DNA of 64,000 nucleotides, from assembly GCA_964570795.1 (NCBI GenBank), contig CAZMYZ010000001.1, forward strand, positions 1 to 64,000. Direction: 5' to 3'. Made by a program: the position numbers and the translations under genes. Under the pieces are notes generated by a model. It did not search any database, was not told the origin of the DNA, and saw only the letters and a program-made list of their open reading frames with translations. This document shows positions 48,327 to 56,729 of the stretch, one piece after another. Numbering within the stretch: the first letter of the stretch is position 1; the number at the start of each line of letters is the position of its first letter. This DNA is from Damh-18 sp964570795. GTDB taxonomy: Bacteria; Patescibacteriota; Minisyncoccia; Phycocordibacterales; UBA918.

Positions 48327-48773
48327 ATGGAAAACTTTGTAAAGCGTGTCCAAAATTGGGTCGACGCTATTGTGCGATTTTTCAAATGGGAATTTTGGTT
48401 TCCTATAGGGAAATTGCCGATGCATGATGAGGGTGTGATTATCCCGGGTGATCCGGACGCAATTCCACGCTCTGACCCATTTTGGCGAGACCAATGGAAG
48501 TGGATTGTGTTCTCTGCACCACATCCGGCAGCATTCAGGGTGTACTTTGAGTCTCCCAAGGACGGTCTCTGTATGTGCTACAGCAGAAAGATACGTACTC
48601 CGTACGTCGCGATGCGTGTCGGGCCACATGCGGTCAAGGTTGTTGCGATGGCAGAAATGAGGTACGGCCTTGATGAAATGCGACTTAATATGTTCCTTCC
48701 GCCCGAGTATGGAGACTGTATGAGGGATGCACTCGCAGAAAGGTTCCTCTTGCACAAGGTGACATGGATATAG
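48327..48773 (+). CDS. Hypothetical protein
   Basis: A 148-residue soluble protein rich in aromatic residues at the N-terminus (FFKWEFWFPIG, DPFWRDQWKWIVF) with two central cysteines (LCMCYS). No family recognised. AAGGAG (48318-48324) lies 2-8 nt before the ATG, so translation is SD-led, unlike the neighbouring operon starts, but like the hypotheticals at 2.2-4.3 kb. A terminator at 48791-48820 follows. Confidence 0.6.
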   Translation: MENFVKRVQNWVDAIVRFFKWEFWFPIGKLPMHDEGVIIPGDPDAIPRSDPFWRDQWKWIVFSAPHPAAFRVYFESPKDGLCMCYSRKIRTPYVAMRVGPHAVKVVAMAEMRYGLDEMRLNMFLPPEYGDCMRDALAERFLLHKVTWI

Positions 48774-48790
48774 AGTCCATCTCAAGAACA

Positions 48791-48820
48791 AACAGCCCAG
48801 AACATCGGGCTGTTTTCTTT
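48791..48820 (+). terminator. Intrinsic terminator
   Basis: AACAGCCC pairs with GGGCTGTT followed by a T-rich run; the GH1 promoter follows within 6 nt. Confidence 0.8.
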
Positions 48821-48825
48821 TGTGC

Positions 48826-48831
48826 TATAGT
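48826..48831 (+). promoter_or_regulatory. Extended -10 of leaderless GH1 gene
   Basis: TGCTATAGT, hexamer 8 nt before the ATG at 48840; no Shine-Dalgarno. Confidence 0.55.
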
Positions 48832-48839
48832 TTCTTTAT

Positions 48840-50069
48840 ATGTCAGAACTAAAAAAGTTTCCGGAAGGGTTTTATTGGGGTGCAGCGACCGCTTCGTATC
48901 AGGTGGAGGGAGGTATTGAGAATACTGATTGGGCTGAGGCAGCGCGCGCGGGGCGTGTGCCTGTGTGCGGCATTGCGTGCGACCACTACCATCGCTATGA
49001 AGAAGATTTTGATATTGCGCAGTCTTTGGGACACAATGCCCACCGTCTCTCCGTAGAGTGGGCGCGTATCGAGCCCGAGGAAGGTAAGTTTAATGAAAAA
49101 GAAATCGAGCATTACCGGAAGGTCCTTACGGCACTCAGGGAACATGGAATGAAGCCGTACGTTACCTTGTGGCACTTTACGTTGCCGACATGGTTTGCAA
49201 AAGAAGGTGGCTTTGAACGCGCAGATGCGCCGCAGGTGTTTGCACGATACTGCGCCTTTGTGGCATCCCGCCTCGGTGACCTCTGTGGAGATTTTTCTAC
49301 CATGAATGAGCCGAATGTATTTGGGTCTAATGGCTGGCTCCGCGGCAGTTGGCCACCCTTTAAACGCTTTACCCTCACCGACCTTATTTCGATTACAAAC
49401 TCTGGTCGCACCTATGAGTCGCAGGCACAAAAAGGGTTTTCACCCCTTCGACTCTATTTCCGCGTGATGAAAAATCTTGCGAAAGCACATAATCTCGCCT
49501 ATGACGCTATTAAGAAAGCATCGCCAAAAGCAGATGTGAGTGTGGTGAAGCATGTCATTCTTTTCCATGCGAACTGGAATCCAATCAATAAAATGGTTGC
49601 GTGGATTGCAAACTACTATTGGACATATCTCTTTATGGGACGAGTGCACAAAAAGTGTGACTCAATAGGGGTAAATTATTATTTCCATAAAAAGTTTGGA
49701 GACAAGAAGGTGTATGTAAAGACGGATATGGATTGGGACATCTATCCTGAAGGGCTTGAGGATTCACTCATGATGCTCGCAAAATATGGAAAGCCACTCT
49801 TTGTGGCGGAGTCGGGTCTTGCAGACGAGGCGGATCTCTATCGTGCCGACTACATTACGCGACAAGTACAGGCGATGTGGCGCGCGATGGAACAGGGAGC
49901 GGATGTGCGTGGGCATATGTATTGGTCACTCCTCGACAACTATGAATGGGCGCTTGGTTTTGAAAAACGTTTCGGGCTCGTGGCAGTGGATTTTATGACA
50001 CTGAAGCGTACCATACGTCCTTCTGCGCAGGTGTATAAAGAAATATGCATCAATAATGCGGTACAATAA
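48840..50069 (+). CDS. Glycoside hydrolase family 1 (beta-glucosidase type)
   Basis: A 409-residue TIM-barrel glycosidase. It opens with FPEGFYWGAATASYQVEGG, typical of GH1; acid/base Glu157 lies in TMNEPNVF and nucleophile Glu324 in FVAESGLADEAD, where most GH1 enzymes read TENG. The YWSLLDNYEWALGF segment near the end forms the aglycone site. GH1 retaining enzymes cleave beta-glucosides or galactosides; the specificity is not readable. It leads an operon with a transporter and a second glycosidase, suggesting a carbohydrate or glycan-processing task. Confidence 0.92.
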   Translation: MSELKKFPEGFYWGAATASYQVEGGIENTDWAEAARAGRVPVCGIACDHYHRYEEDFDIAQSLGHNAHRLSVEWARIEPEEGKFNEKEIEHYRKVLTALREHGMKPYVTLWHFTLPTWFAKEGGFERADAPQVFARYCAFVASRLGDLCGDFSTMNEPNVFGSNGWLRGSWPPFKRFTLTDLISITNSGRTYESQAQKGFSPLRLYFRVMKNLAKAHNLAYDAIKKASPKADVSVVKHVILFHANWNPINKMVAWIANYYWTYLFMGRVHKKCDSIGVNYYFHKKFGDKKVYVKTDMDWDIYPEGLEDSLMMLAKYGKPLFVAESGLADEADLYRADYITRQVQAMWRAMEQGADVRGHMYWSLLDNYEWALGFEKRFGLVAVDFMTLKRTIRPSAQVYKEICINNAVQ

Positions 50070-50100
50070 GGCGATATATGAGACGGTTAATTTCTAGAGC

Positions 50101-51036
50101 ATGAATTGGATTTTTCTTGCAGTAGGTGCGCAATTCCTCAATGCGTTTGTCGCGCTTGTTGACAAGCATATTGTGAGCGACGAGAAAACACTCCCACGCC
50201 CTTTTGTGTATGCATTTTACACCTGCCTTATTTCGGGGGTGTGGATTGTGGTGTACTTCATAGGATTCCTTCCGTTTGTTTCTGATTCGCTCCATATCCC
50301 TTCGTTCTCAAATGTGATAAAGCCGACTCTCGAAGTGGTGGCGCTTTCGTTTCTTTCTGCATACACCTTCTTCACGGCGCTTGTGGCGATGTTTAGTGCT
50401 CTTCGCGACCATGATGCGTCAGATGTGGTGCCGGTGATTGGCTCCGTCTCGGCACTCGCGTCATTTGGTATGGGGTATTATTTTTTCAATACCACACTCA
50501 GTCATAATTTTATCCTCGGTATCATTCTTCTCTCTATCGGTACTTTTTTGGTGTCACGTCTACGCTTTCCTTTCAAAACCGCAATGGTGGCACTCTACTC
50601 AGGTATCTTTTTCGCTCTACACTACATCACCATTAAAGGGCTTTTTGAAACAACATCATTTGATAATGGGTTCTTTTGGTCGCGCATAGCATTTGTATTC
50701 TTTGCGGGGACACTTCTTATGATCCCAAATTACTTTGAGCGTATTAAAGAACAAACAAAAACAACAACAAAAGGCACTGCAGTACTGGTGATTGTAAACA
50801 AACTACTTGCTGGTGTTTCCACGATTCTTATTTTGAAAGCGACGGACCTCGGCGACGTGGCGGTGGTACAAGCACTCGGTGGACTTCAGTTTGTGTTCAT
50901 TCTGCTTCTCGGTATTTTCTTTAGTATTCGCCCAACAAAGCTCAATATTGGTGAGACATACAATCACGACACAATCCTCAAGAAAGTGCTTTTTGTGGCT
51001 GTTATTACCATCGGTTTTCTAGTACTATTTAGGTAA
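50101..51036 (+). CDS. DMT/EamA-family transporter
   Basis: A 311-residue protein with about ten TM helices arranged as two EamA repeats (first beginning ALVDKHIVSDEK, second near ALYSGIFFALHYITIKG). Such proteins export metabolites or sugars. It lies 31 nt after the GH1 gene and its stop overlaps the next start (TAATG), so it is cotranslated with the following glycosidase. Substrate unknown. Confidence 0.85.
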   Translation: MNWIFLAVGAQFLNAFVALVDKHIVSDEKTLPRPFVYAFYTCLISGVWIVVYFIGFLPFVSDSLHIPSFSNVIKPTLEVVALSFLSAYTFFTALVAMFSALRDHDASDVVPVIGSVSALASFGMGYYFFNTTLSHNFILGIILLSIGTFLVSRLRFPFKTAMVALYSGIFFALHYITIKGLFETTSFDNGFFWSRIAFVFFAGTLLMIPNYFERIKEQTKTTTKGTAVLVIVNKLLAGVSTILILKATDLGDVAVVQALGGLQFVFILLLGIFFSIRPTKLNIGETYNHDTILKKVLFVAVITIGFLVLFR

Positions 51037-52040
51037 TGAAAAAATGGCTCCTTCGGGCACTTATCGGTGCCGTTGTTTTGTGTGTATGCATATTGGTGGC
51101 GCTTTTTATACTTGCACGAAAAGAAAAACCTGAGCAGATTACCTATGGTATTTCATATAATGTGCCGTACGTGCTTGAACTCGGACTCGACCCCGACGAA
51201 GTCTTTGATGCATTTCTTGAGGAACTTGGTGTGCGCAACTTTCGCATGAGTGCTCATTGGACACTTATTGAGCCGGAGCGCGATGAGTATGACTTTGCAT
51301 GGATGGATAGGGATATAGCGAAAGCGGAAGCTGCCGATGCAAAGGTAATTTTTGGTGTAGGTCGGCGGCTTCCGCGATGGCCCGAATGTCATATTCCGGG
51401 ATGGGCTCAAGAACTCACCTGGGAAGAGCAAAAGAGTGAGATTCGTGAATACATCACTACGGTGGTAAACCGATATAAAGATTCACCAGCCATCACACAT
51501 TGGCAGGTGGAGAATGAGCCATACCTTGGCTTGTTTGCGCATGATTATTGCGGTGACCTCGACGAATCATTTCTCGAAGAAGAAATTGCGCTCGTGAAAT
51601 CGCTTGACCCCACACGCCCTATACTTGTAACCGACAGTGGCAACTTGGGTACATGGAACGGTGCGTACTCGCACGGAGATTCTTTTGGTACGAGTGTATA
51701 CGTCTATTTTTGGAATCCGGAACTCGGTCAGTTCAAGACGCTTTTGCCACCGTGGTTTTATCGTGCAAAAGAAAATATCATGGCACTCATCCATGGAGAA
51801 AAAGAAACATTCCTCATCGAACTCTCGCTTGAGCCGTGGCTCCTTGAGCCGGTTACTGAAGTGCCGGTAGACGTACAATACTCACGGATGGACATTCAGA
51901 AGTTTAATGAGATTATTGAATATGCGCGCGATACGCGCTACGAAACGCAGTTTCTCTGGGGCGGGGAGTGGTGGTACTGGCTCCGTGAGCGCGGACATGC
52001 CGAAATGTGGGAACGCGGCACGCAATTATTTAATGAATAA
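51036..52040 (+). CDS. Membrane-anchored TIM-barrel glycoside hydrolase
   Basis: A 334-residue extracytoplasmic enzyme with an N-terminal TM anchor (residues 6-28). The barrel carries acid/base Glu161 in WQVENEPYLG and the candidate nucleophile Glu262 in FLIELSLEPW; conserved GVRNFRMSAHWTLIEPE sits on strand 2. It resembles clan GH-A enzymes (GH5/GH39/GH42-like), but I cannot fix the family. The start overlaps the DMT stop by one base (TAATG), and its own stop overlaps the next start in the same way. Confidence 0.75.
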   Translation: MKKWLLRALIGAVVLCVCILVALFILARKEKPEQITYGISYNVPYVLELGLDPDEVFDAFLEELGVRNFRMSAHWTLIEPERDEYDFAWMDRDIAKAEAADAKVIFGVGRRLPRWPECHIPGWAQELTWEEQKSEIREYITTVVNRYKDSPAITHWQVENEPYLGLFAHDYCGDLDESFLEEEIALVKSLDPTRPILVTDSGNLGTWNGAYSHGDSFGTSVYVYFWNPELGQFKTLLPPWFYRAKENIMALIHGEKETFLIELSLEPWLLEPVTEVPVDVQYSRMDIQKFNEIIEYARDTRYETQFLWGGEWWYWLRERGHAEMWERGTQLFNE

Positions 52041-52315
52041 TGCATATGTATACACAGGTTGATGCGGTTGTAGAGACGGTTGATGGGGCGGTGAAAAGTA
52101 CCGAAAAACTCATTGAGCCACTAAGGAAAACGGGCTTCAAACGATTCCCAACACTTTTTATGCTACTCACCACCTTTGGTGCAACAGCAACTTTTTTTGG
52201 GATGGAACGTGTCATTGCCGATATTGTATGGCTCGATGCACACCCTATAGCAATTCTTGTATTGGGCATTGCTATATTGGTATTCACGGGACGACTCTAT
52301 AAAAAACTTGGATAG
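52040..52315 (+). CDS. Small membrane protein
   Basis: A 91-residue protein with an amphipathic N-terminal half and two TM helices (about residues 38-57 and 66-85). The start overlaps the preceding stop as TAATG, so it belongs to the glycosidase operon. No family recognised. Confidence 0.65.
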   Translation: MHMYTQVDAVVETVDGAVKSTEKLIEPLRKTGFKRFPTLFMLLTTFGATATFFGMERVIADIVWLDAHPIAILVLGIAILVFTGRLYKKLG

Positions 52316-52364
52316 TGCCGTGCATATCCTACCTGTATGGATATAGGGTACTGAGGTATGATAG

Positions 52365-52556
52365 ATGTACATAGGTATGCGTATTGTTCGATTTATTTTT
52401 CCGTTTCTTTTTGTGCGTAATTGGTACGATGGTTCGTGGGAGTTTTCGCGTGCGCGACTCATTCTTATTTCTATGGGTTTGTTCTTTATAATTCTCGGTA
52501 TTATTATTGCAGCACTGCTTCAAGCACCTATAGTTTATATTTCACCAACGGTATGA
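52365..52556 (+). CDS. Small membrane protein
   Basis: A 63-residue protein with an N-terminal amphipathic segment (IVRFIFPFLFVRNW) and one TM helix (about residues 33-54). In-frame ATGs at 52365 and 52377 are both possible. The next gene overlaps its stop by ATGA. No family recognised. Confidence 0.6.
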   Translation: MYIGMRIVRFIFPFLFVRNWYDGSWEFSRARLILISMGLFFIILGIIIAALLQAPIVYISPTV

Positions 52557-52966
52557 AAGTAATAAAAATTTGTCTTGCTATTATTGTGGTACTCCTCACA
52601 CTCGGTATCGGGTTTGGTGTGTATGTATGGTATACCATTCAGCACGTGCCTACGGCGGCGGATATCCCTGGACTTCAGCAATCGTCTGAGGCTACTCCAT
52701 ATGAAAATACTACAGCGACACCTGATGCATCTGTAGTGAGTACCGAGAGCGTTGCTCCTATAGTAATAGAAACCAATACACTTTCAGAAACGCAGCAAGG
52801 AATGCTTGAGACGATGGGATACACAAAGGACACAGTCACTATCACACCTGCAATGATTGTATGTGCCGAAGATGCGGTGGGGGATTCGCGTCTCAAGGAA
52901 ATCACGGGAGGTGCTGCACCGAGTCCGCTTGAGTCTGTGAAACTGCTCCCATGCTTTAAACAATAG
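52553..52966 (+). CDS. Membrane-anchored hypothetical protein
   Basis: A 137-residue protein: TM anchor (residues 4-26), a Thr/Ser/Glu-rich stretch, and a C-terminal ~60-residue extracytoplasmic region with two cysteines (IVCAEDAVGD and LLPCFKQ) that could form a disulfide. The segment ETMGYTKDTVTITPAMIVCAE resembles small helical domains seen in CPR surface proteins. The start overlaps the preceding gene by ATGA. No function assigned. Confidence 0.6.
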   Translation: MKVIKICLAIIVVLLTLGIGFGVYVWYTIQHVPTAADIPGLQQSSEATPYENTTATPDASVVSTESVAPIVIETNTLSETQQGMLETMGYTKDTVTITPAMIVCAEDAVGDSRLKEITGGAAPSPLESVKLLPCFKQ

Positions 52967-53015
52967 TCTAGGTAAGTGGTTTTAAACACACCCTAGAAAA
53001 AAACAAGAAAAGTGG

Positions 53016-53021
53016 TATAAT
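53016..53021 (+). promoter_or_regulatory. Extended -10 of leaderless bactofilin-like gene
   Basis: TGGTATAAT, hexamer 6 nt before the ATG at 53028; no Shine-Dalgarno. Confidence 0.6.
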
Positions 53022-53027
53022 ACACGC

Positions 53028-54140
53028 ATGAATAGAATATTTGTATCTCTAGCGTTTGGTGCGCTTATTTTTATCCCAATCTCTGTATTTGCGGGTCCTA
53101 TTTTGCGTACCGGTGAAACTATCTCAGTAGATGCTGCACAATCGCTCAAGGGAGACTTTTATGGCTTTGGTTCTACGGTTAGTATTTCAGGGCAGGGTGA
53201 CAATGATGCGTATATTGCTGGTGGTACGGTGACTATTAATGCACCTATTTTGGAAGATCTTACTGTCCTCGGAGGAGTGGTACAGATTCATGGTGATGTT
53301 GGTGATGATGTACGCGTTTTAGGGGGTGAGGTGGTACTTGCAAAGCCAGTGAAGGGTGATGTGGTCGTGCTTGGCGGTACCCTTACGATTCTTTCTACTG
53401 CACGCGTGGAGGGGGATATACTTTTTATGGGAAAAACCCTCGTGGTGGAGGGGCCGGTCGTGGGGGGTATTCATGGTGTTGCTGAAACCGCACGTCTCAA
53501 TACTGAAGTGGGTGGTGATGTGTCACTTCGGGTAGAGAAATTGTTTACAGTGGGTGATAAAGCAAATTTGCAAGGAAAGATAACCTACGAAAGTGCGCAT
53601 GAAGTAGTGCGCGCACAGGATGCGATAGTGGCAGAAGAAATGCAACAGATTGCAGTACGTGCGGACGAGTATACGATGCCTACCGCGCAAGTTGCACTCT
53701 TTGAATTCAGTATTCTGCTTTTTGCGGCACTCACCCTATATGTGATTGGACGCACCCATGTGGTACGTGTCGTAGAGCGTTCGTTTGGACGGCTTGGCAT
53801 GTCGGGGCTTCTCGGTTTGGGTATACTCTTTGCCTTTCCATTTATCGCGGCACTGCTTTTTGTTAGTGTGCTTGGCGTGTTTGCAGGAGTCATTTTCCTC
53901 TTTGGATATATACTTATGCTACTCACCGCTCTTGCACTTATGCCTATATTTGTAGGGTATGCACTCCAGAAAATAGCGTTGCGTCGTGAGGGTATTACAC
54001 TCTATACCGTAATCGGTGGTGTTGCGCTCTGTATCCTCCTTGGTCTTTTGTCGGTAGCAGGTGGACTTATTCTTTTTGCGTGTTTTGTAATTACATTGGG
54101 GGCACTCGGTACTACGGTCTACTATTCGATACGTGCGTAG
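53028..54140 (+). CDS. Bactofilin-like beta-helix protein with TM domain
   Basis: A 370-residue secreted/membrane protein. After a signal peptide (residues 1-22) come short repeats rich in Gly, Val and Asp (AGGTVTINAPILEDLTVLGG, GDVGDDVRVLGGEVVL, KGDVVVLGGTLTI; about residues 35-170), which form a right-handed beta-helix similar to bactofilins. The C-terminal part (about residues 225-370) has four TM helices. The combination occurs in uncharacterised polymer-forming membrane proteins. A structural or cell-shape role is only inferred. Confidence 0.8.
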   Translation: MNRIFVSLAFGALIFIPISVFAGPILRTGETISVDAAQSLKGDFYGFGSTVSISGQGDNDAYIAGGTVTINAPILEDLTVLGGVVQIHGDVGDDVRVLGGEVVLAKPVKGDVVVLGGTLTILSTARVEGDILFMGKTLVVEGPVVGGIHGVAETARLNTEVGGDVSLRVEKLFTVGDKANLQGKITYESAHEVVRAQDAIVAEEMQQIAVRADEYTMPTAQVALFEFSILLFAALTLYVIGRTHVVRVVERSFGRLGMSGLLGLGILFAFPFIAALLFVSVLGVFAGVIFLFGYILMLLTALALMPIFVGYALQKIALRREGITLYTVIGGVALCILLGLLSVAGGLILFACFVITLGALGTTVYYSIRA

Positions 54141-54150
54141 TGAAGAGGTA

Positions 54151-54191
54151 AAAAACACCGGTGCCGCGCGAAGCGCGGCACCGGTGTTTTT
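54151..54191 (+). terminator. Perfect 19-bp terminator
   Basis: AAAAACACCGGTGCCGCGC and its complement around GAA, ending in TTTTT. The nth -10 begins 3 nt further on. Confidence 0.85.
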
Positions 54192-54193
54192 GG

Positions 54194-54199
54194 TATACT
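54194..54199 (+). promoter_or_regulatory. Extended -10 of leaderless nth
   Basis: TGGTATACT, hexamer 8 nt before the ATG at 54208. Confidence 0.6.
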
Positions 54200-54207
54200 G
54201 CTCATCC

Positions 54208-54876
54208 ATGACAAAAGCACAGAAAAAAGTACGCACTCTGCGTGTACAGAAAATGAATGTGGTACTTCGTATGCTCTATCCCAATCCAAAAATTGCGCTC
54301 AACCACAGTACTCCGTGGGAACTACTCGTAGCGGTGATGCTCTCCGCACAATGCACCGATGCGCGAGTGAATATGGTAACGAAGACACTTTTCGCTTCCT
54401 ACCCTCATATCGAGGATTATGCGCGTGCGACACAGCGCGAGATGGAAAAAGCGGTTTTTCAATGTGGCTTTTATCGCAATAAGGCAAAGCATATTCGCGC
54501 TGCGGCAGCGATACTTGTGCGTGATTTTAAAGGAGAAGTGCCACACACCATGAAAGAACTGCTTGTACTTCCGGGGGTGGCAAGGAAGACTGCCAATGTA
54601 ATGCTTTCAAACGCATTTGGTGTGCATGAAGGCATTGCGGTCGATACGCATGTACGTCGCTTTGCAATTCGTTTTAATCTCACCGACCATACCGACCCCA
54701 AGCGTATTGAGCGGGATTTAATGGAAATTATGCCCCAGTCTGAGTGGTGGGGATTTAATCATCGGTTGGTACACTATGGGCGGGATTTTTGTCCTGCACG
54801 GAAGCATATATGTAGAGAACATCCCTTGACCTTCCTTTATCCTCAGGCAGAAAACGTGTGGCCAAAGGCTCATTAA
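54208..54876 (+). CDS. nth: Endonuclease III-like DNA glycosylase with degenerate Fe-S site
   Basis: Base-excision repair enzyme for oxidised pyrimidines. The 222 residues carry the HhH motif LPGVARKTANV with catalytic Lys127, and Asp146 in AVDTHVRR, as in E. coli Nth. The C-terminal C-x6-C-x2-C-x5-C cluster motif is incomplete: Cys195 and Cys202 are present, but the third and fourth positions are His205 and Tyr211 (DFCPARKHICREHP). The enzyme probably works without a stable [4Fe-4S] cluster. The ATG at 54208 is selected because it follows the -10 box by 8 nt. Confidence 0.9.
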   Translation: MTKAQKKVRTLRVQKMNVVLRMLYPNPKIALNHSTPWELLVAVMLSAQCTDARVNMVTKTLFASYPHIEDYARATQREMEKAVFQCGFYRNKAKHIRAAAAILVRDFKGEVPHTMKELLVLPGVARKTANVMLSNAFGVHEGIAVDTHVRRFAIRFNLTDHTDPKRIERDLMEIMPQSEWWGFNHRLVHYGRDFCPARKHICREHPLTFLYPQAENVWPKAH

Positions 54877-54945
54877 ATGAGTAAAAAATGGAATTTTGCC
54901 TATGCAATATATGCTCGTCAATAGGCTCATTATGCTTCACAGTGG

Positions 54946-54951
54946 TATACT
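54946..54951 (+). promoter_or_regulatory. Extended -10, leaderless start
   Basis: TGGTATACT, hexamer 9 nt before the ATG at 54961; no Shine-Dalgarno. Confidence 0.55.
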
Positions 54952-54960
54952 ATATGCATT

Positions 54961-55938
54961 ATGCAGGGTATGGTTGCAACGATAGATACGGTATATGCGT
55001 GGATGATGCGTCTTAGTCTCCGTGTGGTGAATAGTGTGCTCGAAACATACGCTCCGCGTGAGCGTGCAGCAAAACGTTATGACTCTGTTTTGAGTGATGC
55101 TACCACCATGCATGAGAAGGTGACGTCATCGTTTAAGACCATGAAAGATGTACTTGGTGCATATCCAAAAAAAATACTCGCTGAAAGGGTAACGATGACT
55201 GCGGCACCAGTGGACTCTCCGGTAGTTACTGCACTTAAAAGAGCAGTAGCGCGTGTGGAAGCACCTTCGCTAGATGATGGGGTGCGTATTCAAAAGAATA
55301 CGGTGATGTATGCAAATAGTGTACGTGTGCCGGTATTTAAAAACCCGACGATTGAGTTTGATGGACAAATTGGAGAGGTGCCCTTTGGTGATATGGTGAT
55401 CGTCCTTGAGCCGCGTGGACGTTTTTATCGCATCATGTGGAATACGATTGAGGGGTGGGTATTGAAAGAGGATATCGCTGACAGAGCACTCCGTGTGTAT
55501 CCTGTTTTCATTATCGGTGAGGAAAACGGAGTGGATCATCCCAATACCGCACATGTACGCACTATCCTCGGTGATATTTTTGGTCTTGGTCGCTCTGAGT
55601 TTGCACTCCAAGCAGGAGAGTACGTGCTGTATCGACTCTGGCGAAAGGGGATCCGTATTGTATGGCCAGAAATTCGCCCCCGTGTGCCGGGACTTTGGCA
55701 TAGCATATTGCGCGGCTCGCGACAGATTCATATTGGCGTGATGCCCAAAGTGGGTGCAGTTATGGAATATATGCTTTCTCCTGAAATGGGTCATGTGGCG
55801 TATGTGGAGGCAGTCTTTCCCGACCACACCATTACCATCTCCGAGGCCAATTTCCCTGATACCGGTATCTATAATGAACGTGTACTCACCAAGGAAGAAT
55901 GGAAAGAATTGCATCCTGTTTTTATGACAGTGTCATAA
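54961..55938 (+). CDS. SH3 plus CHAP-like protein without the catalytic cysteine
   Basis: A 325-residue protein. Residues about 1-100 are helical; about 110-170 form an SH3-like domain (VRVPVFKNPTIEFDGQIGEV, WNTIEGWVLKEDI); about 195-325 resemble a CHAP amidase/peptidase fold, with GHVAYVEAVFPDHTITISEA containing the usual histidine. The normal QC-T-W-Y nucleophile motif is replaced by ALQAGEYVLYRL, so the Cys is absent. No signal peptide is obvious. It may bind peptidoglycan without cutting it, or act inside the cell; unknown. Its 3' end lies within a perfect inverted repeat (55911-55949). Confidence 0.65.
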   Translation: MQGMVATIDTVYAWMMRLSLRVVNSVLETYAPRERAAKRYDSVLSDATTMHEKVTSSFKTMKDVLGAYPKKILAERVTMTAAPVDSPVVTALKRAVARVEAPSLDDGVRIQKNTVMYANSVRVPVFKNPTIEFDGQIGEVPFGDMVIVLEPRGRFYRIMWNTIEGWVLKEDIADRALRVYPVFIIGEENGVDHPNTAHVRTILGDIFGLGRSEFALQAGEYVLYRLWRKGIRIVWPEIRPRVPGLWHSILRGSRQIHIGVMPKVGAVMEYMLSPEMGHVAYVEAVFPDHTITISEANFPDTGIYNERVLTKEEWKELHPVFMTVS

Positions 55939-55949
55939 AAACAGGATGC
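55911..55949 (+). terminator. Inverted repeat spanning the stop codon
   Basis: GCATCCTGTTTTTATGACA (55911-55929) and its exact complement (55931-55949) with a single base between. The left arm is coding (last codons of the CHAP-like gene) and the right arm contains the TAA. It probably acts as a terminator. Confidence 0.7.
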
Positions 55950-55967
55950 GTTCCGTGTTAATTTTGA

Positions 55968-55973
55968 TACACT
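55968..55973 (+). promoter_or_regulatory. Extended -10, leaderless start
   Basis: TGATACACT, hexamer 7 nt before the ATG at 55981. Confidence 0.55.
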
Positions 55974-55980
55974 AACATAC

Positions 55981-56664
55981 ATGCAAAAAGTCGCTTTTTT
56001 TGATATTGACGGCACCGTATTTCGCTCAAGTCTTTTTATTGAACTCGTGGAAGCCTGTATTAAAGCGGGAGTATTCCCAAAGGATACACAGAAGGCATAT
56101 ATGCGCGAGTATCTCGCATGGCAAAATCGCGAAGGTACATATGAGGCATATATTAATGCAGTCGTGGCTGCATTCATGGAGCATATTCGTGGTGTGTATT
56201 ACGGCGATTTCGCTGATGTGGGACGAGCGGTGGTGGCGAAGCAGGGGAAACAAACGTATCGTTACACCCGTGATTTAATCCAGACACTTCGCGCGCAGGG
56301 ATATTTTATCGTGGCTATTTCGCAATCACCAAAGACCATTCTTGATGAATTTTGTGCTGCATACGGCTTTGATAAGGTGTATGGACGACTCTATGAACTC
56401 GGGCCTCGTGATCTTTTTACGGGTGTGGTAAGTGATGTAGATTTTATTGCCGATAAAGCAAAAGTCATTGATAGAGTGCTCGAGAAAGAAGGACTTACCC
56501 TTGAAGATTCGATTGGGGTAGGAGATACCGAGGGTGATATTCCACTTCTTGAATCGGTTGCTACGCCTATTTGTTTTAATCCGAATCAAACCTTGTATCG
56601 CCATGCACAGAAGAAGGGGTGGCAAGTTATTGTTGAGCGCAAGGACGTAATCTACACACTTTAA
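55981..56664 (+). CDS. HAD-IB family phosphatase (SerB/PSP-like)
   Basis: A 227-residue HAD hydrolase. Motif I is FFDIDGTVFRSS (two Asp, residues 8 and 10), motif II ISQSPK, and motif III/IV GVGDTEGDIPLLESV. A helical cap lies between about residues 20 and 90. HAD-IB members act on phosphoserine or similar phospho-metabolites; substrate unknown. Located between the CHAP-like and MutY-like genes with its own promoter. Confidence 0.85.
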   Translation: MQKVAFFDIDGTVFRSSLFIELVEACIKAGVFPKDTQKAYMREYLAWQNREGTYEAYINAVVAAFMEHIRGVYYGDFADVGRAVVAKQGKQTYRYTRDLIQTLRAQGYFIVAISQSPKTILDEFCAAYGFDKVYGRLYELGPRDLFTGVVSDVDFIADKAKVIDRVLEKEGLTLEDSIGVGDTEGDIPLLESVATPICFNPNQTLYRHAQKKGWQVIVERKDVIYTL

Positions 56665-56729
56665 TTTTTTGTGAGTGCATACTTTGTTATGATGCGGTCG
56701 ACGAAAAATAAAGTAATTTGCATTTAGTA

